In this document: positions 44,596-54,428 of the stretch, one piece after another | Position numbering within the stretch: the stretch's first letter is position 1 | How the letters are laid out: every line of letters begins with the position of its first letter | Source of the DNA: Lachancea mirantina | Taxonomy: Eukaryota; Ascomycota; Saccharomycetes; Saccharomycetales; Saccharomycetaceae | Length of the DNA stretch: 64,000 bases | Assembly (NCBI GenBank): GCA_900074745.1 | Contig: LT598465.1 | Coordinates: 372,001-436,000, forward strand | Direction: 5' to 3' | Position numbers and translations under genes: made by a program | The notes under the pieces: generated by a model | Told to the model about the DNA's origin: nothing | Database searches by the model: none | What the model saw: only the letters and a program-made list of their open reading frames with translations

Positions 44596-44802
44596 TTGAT
44601 AATGAACGAAAGAATGACCTGATGGATGGTGGGATTAAATTGAAATTATCGCGGAAAGGTAAGTTGGAGTTCGGGGCCCTTTTTATAATCGACTCTCTCA
44701 CAGCGCTTGCAAAAAAAACCGGTGCTCGCGGATGCCCGTCAACGGAAGCATTGAATCCAGACCTGTCTGACAGTTGGCAAGACGCCAATTGCACTCGCAA
44801 GA

Positions 44803-44971
44803 CGCGAAATTAAAAGCACAGCGCCATCTATAATCTTGAGCGACGATCAAAAAGTTTTGACGAGCCCGCGAAATTTCGCGGTTTGTCAAGTTGTAAACCG
44901 TACACTGTCATCATCATGATCTGTTGTAATATGGATTTGTATTTCGCGTTAGTCGGTGAACTGACGCGAAA
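44803..44971 (-). promoter_or_regulatory. Cluster of five SBF (SCB, CGCGAAA) sites upstream of TOS6
   Basis: Exact CGCGAAA elements, on either strand, are at 44803-44809, 44867-44873, 44874-44880, 44942-44948 and 44965-44971. The second and third are fused as the palindrome CGCGAAATTTCGCG. They lie 210-375 bp upstream of the TOS6 ATG. Confidence 0.88.
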
Positions 44972-45070
44972 ACTATGACACAGAGAAAGGCACGAACTTA
45001 ACGGGAAAAAAAAAGCTGTCAAAGAAAAAAATCCGGAAAATTCTAGTTCATGTGACCATTCTGAGCCACT

Positions 45071-46891
45071 TCAAAATTGCTGAGAAAGTACTTCAAGAAA
45101 CTCGTAGTATTTTAGAACGGAATCTTGCGCGGATGTTTTGCAAGTCGGGATGCCCTCACCTTTTAAAGATTGCAGCTCATTGATGAACTGTAAGCAAGTC
45201 TTGTTCTTGTTATCGGCTTGTGAAGGTTCTCTAAAGATTCCAACGTTTTCAAGCCATTCTTGGTGATGTTCAAGCGCATTGCACGTTTCGGGTTGCGTCT
45301 CACGTGTCGCGTTTGCACCGGGCCAAGCTAGCTGTGGAGATGAATATTTGTCGAAGATTGATAACTCTTGGGCCTTTTTGGCCAAAGATTGACGTTTTGT
45401 CAGGGCTGAGAAGCGTACCTTGTAAGTCTCGCCAAAAAAGACAAATCTTTGCTTCAGGTCCAGCTTAAAGTAAACCTTTGCCGTGTTGTTCATGATACTG
45501 CGCATTAATAGCTTTATGATATCACTCTGAGATAAACACGGTTCCGAAGGAATGTAAAGCTCTTTCTGCAAGTCGGCAAGTGACAGACACGAGTAAACTG
45601 GCGCAATAAATTGCCAAAGTCTTCGCAGGCGAAACGATTCGTGCATCTTGAGAATAAGAAGCTTCAAAGGCAACCGATCAACAGCGATTATAGGCAAGAT
45701 TGAAGCATACTTCTTCAAATCACCCTTTATAAAGGAGTCGTAAATTTCTCGCAAATTGGCCAGAAGAGTTGCGTTCTCGGTAAGCTGTACTGCTTCGTAT
45801 TCGAAGGGAGAAATGTTGTCCTCCTGAGCATTTTCCGTGTGAGGTAGAAGTAAAGTGCACGATATAACAAAGCAACTCAAAGTCAAATCGCGAAATGTAC
45901 TTTTGGCCTTAGTGATCGAAAGCCCTGCGTGTTCCAAATCTCGGAAGCACTTCCAAAAGCCGTCTTTGCAAACATTGAGATGGCGCACAGTACATACCAG
46001 CTGTGAGTTGTGAAGTTGGACGATAGCCTCGGAGAAGTGCATTAATGCAGTAAGACTCATACTTTGAGAAAGGACTAACGTTGTGCTCAAGATGGCTCGC
46101 AATTTTGACAGGCGCAGAGACCACCGATGCGTGTCGATTTGTTCGCGATAAAAATAGAGCCACATGAATGATTGTAGCATAGTTTCAAGCGCACGTACAT
46201 CAGCACCGCAGTTTGCCTCCAATTTGTCAAGAGCTGGCAGGTCAATGGAGTTTTCAGTTAGTCTTACTACCCATAATTGGAGCTCGCAAATACGAAGTTG
46301 TAAATGCGTCGAGAGGGGTTCCAGGAGTGAAACACATGGATTGAGACCGTCGAGCAGACTGAGCCGGGAACGAAGCTTCTCTAAGTCAACTTCAGGACAT
46401 CGATCGAATAAAAAGCACCCTGCAATTGGCGGAGCAATGCGGTCGATGATTTTAGTTAAGGATTTTTGCAAATACTCGGCTGGAAGAGTCAAAATTACGT
46501 CAGGTGGTAACAATGCGAGCAGCTCGTTGCTAAGTATGGATTGTGCCGCTGAATCCAACGTAAACTCGCCAATGGCACATTTGACTACCTGTTTTTGGGC
46601 TTTGAAAGCCCAGAGGGGTTCATTGGCATTTAAAGCCAGTTCACGAACGCTATTGAACGTCTTTCTAGCTTCGCAGAACTGTTCGTCCATTTTCAGATGT
46701 TTGGCCTGTCCGTAAAAATCCGCCATCTGGCTATAAAACTCCGGCTGGTCTCCTCGTTCGTCGGAGCAAACCGTACCGTCCTCGTCGTCGCCGTCACTCT
46801 CCATCTGTATGCTGCTTGCTGACGAGTCCTCCAGTAGTTCGCCGTAGTCCATATCATCGTTGATCCATTCTGGGTCATCTTCGATGCTCAT
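45071..46891 (-). CDS. RRI2: COP9 signalosome-like subunit Rri2 (Csn10)
   Basis: The frame is open from 46975 (TTG), with ATGs at 46963, 46930 and 46891. I prefer 46891, which gives 606 aa starting MSIEDDPEW, because Rri2 begins with a short acidic segment (S. cerevisiae 645 aa). Rri2 belongs to the yeast CSN-like complex that removes Rub1 from cullins. An acidic N-terminus is followed by TPR-like helical repeats. A PCI-like winged-helix region near 430-490 ends in MRSIMNNTAKVYFKLDLKQR, very close to the S. cerevisiae sequence. The protein is fast-evolving, so position (MSN1-TOS6-RRI2-MCH4) is important support. Confidence 0.88.
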   Translation of the reverse strand: MSIEDDPEWINDDMDYGELLEDSSASSIQMESDGDDEDGTVCSDERGDQPEFYSQMADFYGQAKHLKMDEQFCEARKTFNSVRELALNANEPLWAFKAQKQVVKCAIGEFTLDSAAQSILSNELLALLPPDVILTLPAEYLQKSLTKIIDRIAPPIAGCFLFDRCPEVDLEKLRSRLSLLDGLNPCVSLLEPLSTHLQLRICELQLWVVRLTENSIDLPALDKLEANCGADVRALETMLQSFMWLYFYREQIDTHRWSLRLSKLRAILSTTLVLSQSMSLTALMHFSEAIVQLHNSQLVCTVRHLNVCKDGFWKCFRDLEHAGLSITKAKSTFRDLTLSCFVISCTLLLPHTENAQEDNISPFEYEAVQLTENATLLANLREIYDSFIKGDLKKYASILPIIAVDRLPLKLLILKMHESFRLRRLWQFIAPVYSCLSLADLQKELYIPSEPCLSQSDIIKLLMRSIMNNTAKVYFKLDLKQRFVFFGETYKVRFSALTKRQSLAKKAQELSIFDKYSSPQLAWPGANATRETQPETCNALEHHQEWLENVGIFREPSQADNKNKTCLQFINELQSLKGEGIPTCKTSAQDSVLKYYEFLEVLSQQF

Positions 46892-47271
46892 TTCGCGATA
46901 CCTGCAGCTCCATGCTTGTCTTGGGGGCATTCGGCGTCTCTGAGGCGTAATAGAGGACCTCATCGGAGCGTGCAAGGAAAGTAGCGGTTCTGATCATGTG
47001 ATTGTCACGTGCGCAATAATTCACGAATATAAACCCACACATTCTTCGAGAAAATGACCAGAATGTCTCATTTTGTACGAATTGCCGCCCACCGCCAATG
47101 CCTATCCTCGTTTTCCGATTCGCTTGCCCTCTCAGCGCTCACCAGTCGATTGTAACCGCTTGCATTCGATCACTGTAATCGCTACTGCATAAAGCTCGAT
47201 GTTTCTTCATGATACCAACCTCGAGTCGTGACACGGAAAAAAAGAGGATCGGCAGTGGCAAAAGTCGCTTC

Positions 47272-47917
47272 CCCCTCCACCTTTCTCCTTATATACTCCT
47301 CTCTCCTCCTTCTCCATTATTTGGTTTCCTGCTCCCCTAAATTCCATGCCGCGGAGATCGCCAAGAATCAGTGGAGAGCACATCTTACGAAGATGTGCTG
47401 TCTCACAGCCGTGCAAAGCCACTTGACCGATCACGGCATCGCCGTTCGTAACGACCGTGGCTCATCTTTACACATCTCAAACGCCTCTCTATGTCTTAGC
47501 GGAACCACTTCTGCAACACAAACTCCTCCTCCCCCTTCCGCAGCGATCCCCTACGTAATCCCTTTCCTGACACGCAGGCGAACTCCCAAAAGCCGCTTCT
47601 GCTTGGCACGAACGTCTTCCTGACGGAAGCCAGGTCACGTGAGTTAGGAACTAGCAGCTGCCAGGCAAGCTATTTCTCTATGCACTTCCTGACATTGGTA
47701 ACGTCAACTTGATTAATTCCACCCGGATTAATTCCACCCGAATTAACTCCACCCGAATTAACAGCGACCCAATTTTCAACAGGGGGGTGCGGGTTTTCAC
47801 TGTGGTTGTAGTTCTTTTCTGTTCTATCCCGTTGCCATTAGTTTTCGATCTTTGCAAAAGCTGACCGCAGCACTTACATCAATTGCGGCTTCGCATCCAC
47901 CTGCGTAGAGGCTCCCC
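47272..47917. promoter_or_regulatory. Five STRE (CCCCT/AGGGG) sites upstream of the peroxiredoxin
   Basis: CCCCT at 47272-47276, 47334-47338, 47532-47536 and 47913-47917, and AGGGG at 47781-47785. This is the Msn2/4 stress-response element, often found at antioxidant genes. The 5-mers are short, so some may be incidental in CT-rich DNA. Confidence 0.55.
47711..47770 (+). repeat. 15-bp tandem repeat in peroxiredoxin promoter
   Basis: The unit GATTAATTCCACCCG occurs at 47711-47725 and 47726-47740, then AATTAACTCCACCCG at 47741-47755 and a degenerate fourth copy at 47756-47770. It lies 210-300 bp upstream of the TATA box. No known site matches the whole unit. Confidence 0.9.
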
Positions 47918-47983
47918 TTGCGCTGCAATACGTTATGCGCGCAGATACATAAGCCAAACACTCGGCTGGTGGCAACTCACAGT

Positions 47984-47990
47984 ATATAAA
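47984..47990 (+). promoter_or_regulatory. TATA box of the peroxiredoxin gene
   Basis: TATATAA lies only about 20 bp before the first ATG (48007) but about 125 bp before the second (48112). Yeast start sites usually fall 40-120 bp downstream of TATA, so many mRNAs should lack the first ATG. Confidence 0.7.
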
Positions 47991-48006
47991 CAACGCACGG
48001 TTGAAC

Positions 48007-48594
48007 ATGTCTTTCCTCATCCGTCAATTTCAACCGCTAAGAAGTGCAAGAATTGGTATCACACCTTATCTTACATCTCCTATACGCAACTTTTCAATTT
48101 CCAGACCTATAATGTTTCAAGTCGGTGACAGCATCAAGACTGGCCTTCCAGGCATTTTTGAAAACTCTCCAGGTAACTACGTTGACATCGGCAAAGAAGT
48201 CGCTAAGGGCAAGTACGTCATTGTCGGTTTGCCAGCTGCTTTTTCTCCAGCTTGCACCTCCTCTCACGTGCCAGGTTACGCTGAACATTTGAAAGACTTG
48301 GAAGCCAAGGGAGTCAAGGGGGTGTTCATCGTCCCAGTCAACGACCCATTTGTCACCAAGGCTTGGGCCGACTCCTTGAACGTTCCAAAGGGCATCAGAA
48401 TCTTGGCTGACACCCGTGGTGCCTTCGCCGAGTCCGGTGGTGCTTTGTTTGACTCCGAAGAAGTCTTCGGTAACAAGCGTTCTGGTCGTTACGCCATTAT
48501 CGTCGACGACGGTGTTGTCAGCAAGGTCTTCGAGGAACCAGACAAGACTGGCCTAAAGGTTTCCTCTGCTGAAAACGTCTTGAAGGCTTTGTAA
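48007..48594 (+). CDS. Single-cysteine peroxiredoxin of the PMP20/AHP1 (Prx5) type, with mitochondrial-like leader
   Basis: Peroxiredoxins of this type reduce alkyl hydroperoxides. The catalytic motif PAAFSPACTSSHVPGY holds the peroxidatic Cys, about residue 84 in the long form. I find no other Cys in the protein, so it should work as a 1-Cys enzyme, unlike S. cerevisiae Ahp1, which has resolving Cys residues. It looks closer to PMP20-type proteins. The frame opens at a TTG (48001); the first ATG is 48007 (195 aa) and a second is at 48112 (160 aa, starting MFQVGDSIK at the usual family start). The extra 35 residues have four Arg, no acidic residue and an RNFSIS-like cleavage region, as in a matrix signal. 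I infer mitochondrial and cytosolic forms. There is no C-terminal peroxisomal SKL. Strong codon bias implies high expression. Confidence 0.9.
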   Translation: MSFLIRQFQPLRSARIGITPYLTSPIRNFSISRPIMFQVGDSIKTGLPGIFENSPGNYVDIGKEVAKGKYVIVGLPAAFSPACTSSHVPGYAEHLKDLEAKGVKGVFIVPVNDPFVTKAWADSLNVPKGIRILADTRGAFAESGGALFDSEEVFGNKRSGRYAIIVDDGVVSKVFEEPDKTGLKVSSAENVLKAL

Positions 48595-49215
48595 GTGAAA
48601 ACATATAGTTAGTGACATATAGTAAGTTTTAACGATTTATATGAGTGATTTGCATTAAAACCGTGCTCCCCATACTTAGAGCGTGAACTCCGAGTATTGC
48701 TAGTCTTCATTTCCGCCTCTTCCCTTTCGTATCGTCATCTCCGAATATAACATGGTTTTTCAAAAACATAAATTTGAAAATCAAATATTCACCAAACTAA
48801 CAAGAAGCTAAGTCGTCTATCATTTAAACTACAAGATTAAGAGCTCAACCTCCTGATCGCCAAATTCCTTTCATTTTTCAGGGTTGGGCAATGATTTTGC
48901 ATCTCCTCAACTCTGTTAAGTAGGCCTGCGAATCTAGCGGCTGTTGTAGTTCTCGAATATCCCTGCAGCGATTTTCAAACCACATCTTCAAATCCCAATG
49001 CCAGTGAGGCAGTCAAGCTTCGAGCCTATTGGAAGTTCCCGACTAGCACTTCCCAATTAGCCTTGGCAATTCCCAAGACTTCCAATGTCTTTCCGTGAAA
49101 AAATACTTTGTCTGATGAACACCATGTTCATCTACTTAACATTCTACAAGAGGCGAGCTATATCAATTAGCGAAGGATAGAAAAACCGGCCCTGAGCGCA
49201 ACATACGCTTTCAAG
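48595..49215. other. Intergenic, peroxiredoxin 3' flank / MCH promoter
   Basis: 621 bp. Near 49030-49095 is a run of short near-repeats (TTCCCGACTAGC, TTCCCAATTAGC, TTCCCAAGACTTCC) that may be binding sites in the MCH promoter. No gene seen. Confidence 0.45.
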
Positions 49216-50706
49216 ATGTTTGAGCTACATGTTTTGAAGAGACCAGAACGTTCCTGGACGTCTCGGTCGAAACCTGACAGTATCGATCCGCTGGGGGGCA
49301 ACGCAGCATCTTCAAGTGTACAGGACCAAATACAAAGAAACACCGGTTTCGAACTAAATGATAAACGTAACCACAATCTATCCACTATTCAAACGGCCCA
49401 TGAGGTCTCCAGAGAGATGGATCCTGTGCTCTCGCCAGGATCGATTGAATTGGAAGATCTGGAATTGCCGGAAGGAGGTCTCAAGGCATGGCTAGTTGTG
49501 TTTGGATCGTTTATGGGACTCATACCACTTTTCGGTATGATAAATTCACTTGGTGCAATTCAGTCTTACATCTCAAAGCATCAGCTGGCCACGGTCTCAT
49601 CTTCTAGCACTTCTTGGATTTTCTCGCTTTACCTTTCTATCACTTTTCTGAGTTGCATCTTTACCGGCGGATACTTCGATCGTAACGGCGGTAGAAGACC
49701 GCTTATTGTGGGGACCGTGATGTATACTGGCGGAGTTTTTGCTACGGGTAATTGTACCACCTTGTGGCAATTCATCTTGGCATTTTCAGTGCTTGGCGGA
49801 CTGGCATCGGGCATTTTGATGACACCGCTCGTCAGTTGCATCGCGACCTGGTTCATACGAAAACGTGGCACCGCGACCAGTATAGCGACCATCGGTGGAT
49901 CTTTGGGAGGTGTAATCTTCCCGGTCATGCTACGTAAACTTTACTCGGAGGTCGGATTTCAATGGGCTCTGCGAATTGTCGCGCTTCTTTGTCTGTTCAT
50001 GCTTGTGTGCTCCATAGTATTTGCGGTAGAAAGAGAAACCGCGTCCGCGGTTCCCTTCGAATCTAAACGAGAAGGACTTAAATTTTACATGACCTCTGCT
50101 TTCAACTGGAGTTACTTCTCGGATGCTAAATACATGTTCGCGGTGATGGGCATGGCTTTGGCGGAAAGTTCACTCACCGCCTCAGCTACTTTTTTCGCAT
50201 CCTACGCCATGGCCCAGAAAAATTCCGAGAGCATCTCTTACGCTTTACTTGCTGCTACTAACGCTATAGGTGTTCCGGGCAGATTTGTTTCTGGCTACGT
50301 CGCAGACAAGTGGATTGGCAGGTTCAATACCATCATAATAACCCTTACGATTACTACCATTTTCAACCTGGTGCTGTGGCTGCCTTTTGGCTCAAACATC
50401 AACGTCCTATGGGCCTATACAATCTTGTATGGCTTTTCAACTGGGTCAATACTGTCGCTAAGTCCGGTCTGCTTAGGCCAAATTTCTAAAACTTCAGATT
50501 TCGGTAAACGTTACGCAACGGGCTACATGATTGAAGCTCTCGTCATTCTGCCAATGATTCCAATTGGTGGTGCGATCATTGGTCAGGGCTCAATTAAAAG
50601 CTACAATAACTTCATCATTTTCACATCAATTTTAATGATTGCAAGCGCCGGTTGCTACGTGATTTCCAGGTTTTTTTGCGTCGGGAACAGTTTTTGCAAA
50701 TTCTGA
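49216..50706 (+). CDS. MCH4: Major-facilitator transporter of the monocarboxylate-porter homologue family (Mch4/Mch5)
   Basis: The 496-aa protein has a soluble N-terminus of about 90 residues (with the acidic [19 protein letters not shown] lead-in), then 12 predicted membrane spans. [20 protein letters not shown] and [18 protein letters not shown] are typical MFS/MCT family segments. In S. cerevisiae Mch5 imports riboflavin and Mch4 has no firm substrate; neither family member there carries monocarboxylates. The position between RRI2 and RPL18 equals YOL119C (MCH4). Substrate cannot be decided from sequence, and riboflavin uptake remains possible if this one gene serves both roles. The start ATG at 49216 is the first in frame. 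Confidence 0.88.
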   Translation: MFELHVLKRPERSWTSRSKPDSIDPLGGNAASSSVQDQIQRNTGFELNDKRNHNLSTIQTAHEVSREMDPVLSPGSIELEDLELPEGGLKAWLVVFGSFMGLIPLFGMINSLGAIQSYISKHQLATVSSSSTSWIFSLYLSITFLSCIFTGGYFDRNGGRRPLIVGTVMYTGGVFATGNCTTLWQFILAFSVLGGLASGILMTPLVSCIATWFIRKRGTATSIATIGGSLGGVIFPVMLRKLYSEVGFQWALRIVALLCLFMLVCSIVFAVERETASAVPFESKREGLKFYMTSAFNWSYFSDAKYMFAVMGMALAESSLTASATFFASYAMAQKNSESISYALLAATNAIGVPGRFVSGYVADKWIGRFNTIIITLTITTIFNLVLWLPFGSNINVLWAYTILYGFSTGSILSLSPVCLGQISKTSDFGKRYATGYMIEALVILPMIPIGGAIIGQGSIKSYNNFIIFTSILMIASAGCYVISRFFCVGNSFCKF

Positions 50707-51950
<1,244 letters not shown>

Positions 51951-52440
51951 ATTGGCTTTCATGCTTGATTTTGCGCTTTGTATCCTTTCAACTTACCTCG
52001 ATCTGCTTTACTGTGTATTTTGTAGTAATAATACAACTTTGGGCATCGTCAAATCCACACCTAGCATGTATGTATAGAATAAACGATATCATATGGAAAT
52101 CAGATGGAAGTTGTCTTCCTCTGGGTATCGTTACAGAAGTTGCAGCCTTCTAGGGGTTAGCAGTTATTCGAATCGCTTGCTTCAATTTCTCAAATATGCT
52201 TAAAAGATTGCTCTCGAGGTGTTCAAAACGTAAAGACAAGCTGTAAAAGCTTCACGGATAAAGTAATCGAAGCCAGTTCCCTTGTCAGTAACTCATTGAC
52301 TATAGCATCTTGTTGACTGTTCATAGATAATAGGGCATAAATGCATGCCCTAATACTATAAAACTATTGCGACTTCCACACCCATACATCTATCTTTAGA
52401 TGATAATGTTTTTTGAAAAGTTTGATTTATTTTTCTGCGT
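51951..52440. other. RPL18 3' flank and distal RPS19 promoter
   Basis: 490 bp, AT-rich, with a near-perfect Rap1 site at 52378-52392 near its right end. A small palindrome GGGCATAAATGCATGCCC lies near 52333-52350. No gene seen. Confidence 0.55.
52378..52392 (+). promoter_or_regulatory. Rap1 site of RPS19
   Basis: ACACCCATACATCTA matches the classical Rap1 upstream-activation consensus ACACCCATACAT. It is about 390 bp upstream of the RPS19 ATG, on the far side of the GC-rich block. Confidence 0.88.
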
Positions 52441-52697
52441 CGCCCTTAATCGCCTGAAACTAAAGGGCGTAGACACTCCGTAGGCGGAATATTCCTCCAC
52501 CTAGCGGTTGGGCCTAGCAAGAGGATCACCAAAGTGCTGTGAGCAGCCAGGTAGGATTCCTGGCTGCGTGGCTGCCTGGGTCCGCCCGCCGGTAGGCGGA
52601 CGGTTGGCGTACACTGTCCAGCTCCGTACTGGGAACTCTCACGACATGCTCTGACGGGCGTTCCCTGGCAGTGGTCCGCGGGGGGGAGGTCAACCAC
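52441..52697. other. GC-rich, hairpin-rich block of unknown nature
   Basis: About 257 bp of strongly GC-rich sequence in AT-rich surroundings. Clear inverted repeats are CGCCCTT/AAGGGCG (52441-52469), GCAGCCAGG/CCTGGCTGC (about 52543-52567, 9 bp, loop 7), GTCCGCC/GGCGGAC (about 52580-52601) and AGTGGT/ACCACT (about 52670-52698). It could be a structured non-coding RNA on either strand or an inserted foreign fragment. I compared it from memory with SRP, RNase P, RNase MRP, U1-U6, U3 and snR30 RNA and could not match it. An 83-codon minus-strand frame inside begins at GTG and is probably a by-product of GC content. Confidence 0.55.
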
Positions 52698-52782
52698 TCA
52701 TGAAACTTGTAGTGCCATATGATATAATTGTTTTGGCAAATTTGAAACGTTTACATAGTGTTGAAGATATCCAAAGGTCAAA

Positions 52783-53587
52783 ATGCCAGGTGTTTCCGTT
52801 AGGTACGTACAATTCGTGGGATAAATGAGTGTCAATAATAGTGTTTCGGTTGATTTGCGAAGATGAAGTGGGAAGAATTGGTGGAAAATGTGCTCCATGA
52901 TGAAATAGTGCTGAATCGATGAATTTATGAATGTGTGCTCTTTCGGAAGCGTGAGGTTAGCACTAAAACGAACAAGTGAAATGAGACGTGTAACTGGAAG
53001 TTTATATGCGGAATCAGATGGTAGAGATCCCGTGAAAGAGCTCGATGCATAATTTGGTATACTGCGAAATTTGGAGGTAAAACCCAAATATAATGCCCAT
53101 CCTCGTTGCTAGACACCGCACTGTGTTGAACACATCAAAATCTGAATATCAAATACTAACTTTCATGAGCAGAGACGTTCCAGCTCAAGAATTCATCAAC
53201 GCCTACGCTTCTTTCTTGCAAAGACAAGGTAAGTTGGAAGTTCCAGGTTACGTTGACATTGTCAAGACCTCTGCCGGCAATGAATTGCCACCACAAGACT
53301 CCGAGGGATGGTTCTACAAGCGTGCCGCCTCTGTCGCTAGACACATTTACTTGAGAAAGCAAGTTGGTGTTGGCAAGTTGAACAAGTTGTACGGTAACGC
53401 TCAAAGAAGAGGTGCCAGACCACAAAAGCATGTCGACGCCTCTGGTTCCGTCAACAGAAGAGTTTTGCAAGCTTTGGAGAAGATCGGTGTTGTCGAAATC
53501 TCTCCAAAGGGCGGTAGAAGAATCTCTGAAAACGGTCAAAGAGATTTGGACCGTATCGCCGCTCAAACTTTGGAAGACGAGGAATAA
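52783..53587 (+). CDS. RPS19: Ribosomal protein eS19 (one intron)
   Basis: A 40S subunit protein of 144 aa after splicing, the length of S. cerevisiae Rps19, needed for late 40S maturation. Exon 1 is only 20 nt (52783-52802, MPGVSV plus two bases). The donor GTACGT is at 52803, the branch site TACTAAC at 53154-53160, and the acceptor CAG ends at 53172. Exon 2 is 53173-53587 and begins RDVPAQEFINAYASFLQRQG. The intron is 370 nt. GWFYKRAASVARHIYLRK and GGRRISENGQRDLDRIAAQT are near-invariant. Codon bias is strong. The long frame antisense to the intron (52698-53087) is a shadow. Confidence 0.98.
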
Positions 53588-53803
53588 ATAACCCAACAGC
53601 TTTTGTAGAATTTGTACATTTTCTCTTCCTGTTTAACGTAGTAGGATATAATCATTTATCATATCAAGAGTAGGTCACTTTACAACGATCATAATACGAA
53701 TGAACAAGCCGTATGTGATAATAGGAATACTGTACAAACCGAAATGGACTAGAATGCGTATTTCCACGCTCAAGGCCGCTTTCTTTGAAATATCTAAAAA
53801 AAT

Positions 53804-53876
53804 GGTCTCTAGCGGGATCGAACCGCTGATCCCCGCGTTATTAGCACGGTGCCTTAACCAACTGGGCCAAGAGACC
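53804..53876 (-). tRNA. tI(AAU): tRNA-Ile (anticodon AAU), intronless
   Basis: The minus strand folds into a full cloverleaf: a 7-bp acceptor stem GGTCTCT/AGAGACC, a D-arm with GTTGGTTAAGGC (A box), an anticodon loop CTAATAA with AAU at 53842-53840, and a T-arm GCGGTTCGATCCCGC (B box). It is 73 nt without CCA and has no intron. It is essentially the S. cerevisiae tRNA-Ile(AAU) sequence. T-rich or A-rich termination lies on its downstream (lower-coordinate) side at 53796-53802. Confidence 0.98.
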
Positions 53877-54022
53877 TGATATTGAGTGGATAATGGGCAA
53901 AAAGGCTACTTATAAGGCGGTATTGGGCTCCCGACAAGCAAACCTTTATTCCTGATTTATCGATATTTCTGTCTGTATTACGATACAGACAAGTGAAGTG
54001 TGACCAGACGAGAATCAAGACA

Positions 54023-54428
54023 ATGAAACCTGTGGTATCAGTATGTGCAAATGAGATAAGCGTGGTATCTTCTTTTGGATGGTTTGTACTAACTTTGAGG
54101 CTCTTGAGCCTTTTTTAAGGCCGGGAAAGCGTGGTTCTGTACCATACTATCCGCATTTGGGGTGGTGATTTTATCCGTGATAGGCTATTTGTTCAATATC
54201 AATCACGAATCGTTCGTGGGATCCATTAGTGATCCAAAAGATGGACCAGCGTATGTTGATTCAGTTATTCGACGAGTTTTCTCCTATACCCCTTCCGGTA
54301 CTAACAACAAACCTTACAGCGTTGCACATACAATATTCTTGGCAGTGCTAGTTTATCTGGTATTCTTTGTGTTTTGCGGATCCCAGATCTGGATGGGCAA
54401 CAAGAAGCCCTCGATAGAATTACGCTAG
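54023..54428 (+). CDS. V-ATPase subunit f (RNasek-like), two introns
   Basis: This is the orthologue of S. cerevisiae YPR170W-B, a small two-span Vo subunit. Exon 1 is 54023-54040 (MKPVVS). Intron 1 is 54041-54119 (GTATGT, TACTAAC 54087-54093, acceptor AAG). Exon 2 is 54120-54250 (AGKAWFCTILSAFGVVILSV to DPKDGPA). Intron 2 is 54251-54319 (GTATGT, TACTAAC 54299-54305, CAG). Exon 3 is 54320-54428 and ends KKPSIELR. The product is 85 aa, the S. cerevisiae length, and DGPA-VAHTIFL rejoins exactly where that protein is continuous. Unspliced intron 2 stays open in frame, which makes a false 88-codon ORF from 54162. Membrane spans are at about 10-30 and 55-75. Confidence 0.95.
54098..54111 (+). promoter_or_regulatory. 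Hairpin hiding decoy acceptor AGs in intron 1 of the V-ATPase f gene
   Basis: AGGCT (54098-54102), loop CTTG, AGCCT (54107-54111). Both AG dinucleotides between the branch point and the true acceptor at 54118-54119 fall within the stem. Using the AG at 54107-54108 would shift the frame. Confidence 0.6.

Larger units (their letters stand above)
46892..48006. other. Divergent promoter region RRI2 / peroxiredoxin
   Basis: About 1.1 kb, unusually rich in CT-tracts in its middle. It holds two CACGTG sites (47006-47011, 47636-47641), five STREs, a 15-bp tandem repeat (47711-47770) and a TATA box (47984-47990). The 131-codon frame at 47228-47623 would start at GTG and resembles no protein. Confidence 0.6.

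Noticed and set aside
47228-47623. 131-codon frame in the peroxiredoxin promoter
   Set aside because: GTG start in CT-rich promoter DNA with STREs, and no homologous features.
52446-52697. 83-codon minus-strand frame in the GC-rich block
   Set aside because: GTG start. Long frames are expected in GC-rich DNA, and the inverted repeats explain the sequence better than a protein.
52698-53087. 129-codon frame antisense to the RPS19 intron
   Set aside because: Lies opposite the RPS19 5' exon and intron. No domain seen.
52803-53172. C/D-box snoRNA in the RPS19 intron (ATGATGAAA and CTGA near 52893-52920)
   Set aside because: The boxes are too close and lack a terminal stem and guide-length spacing.
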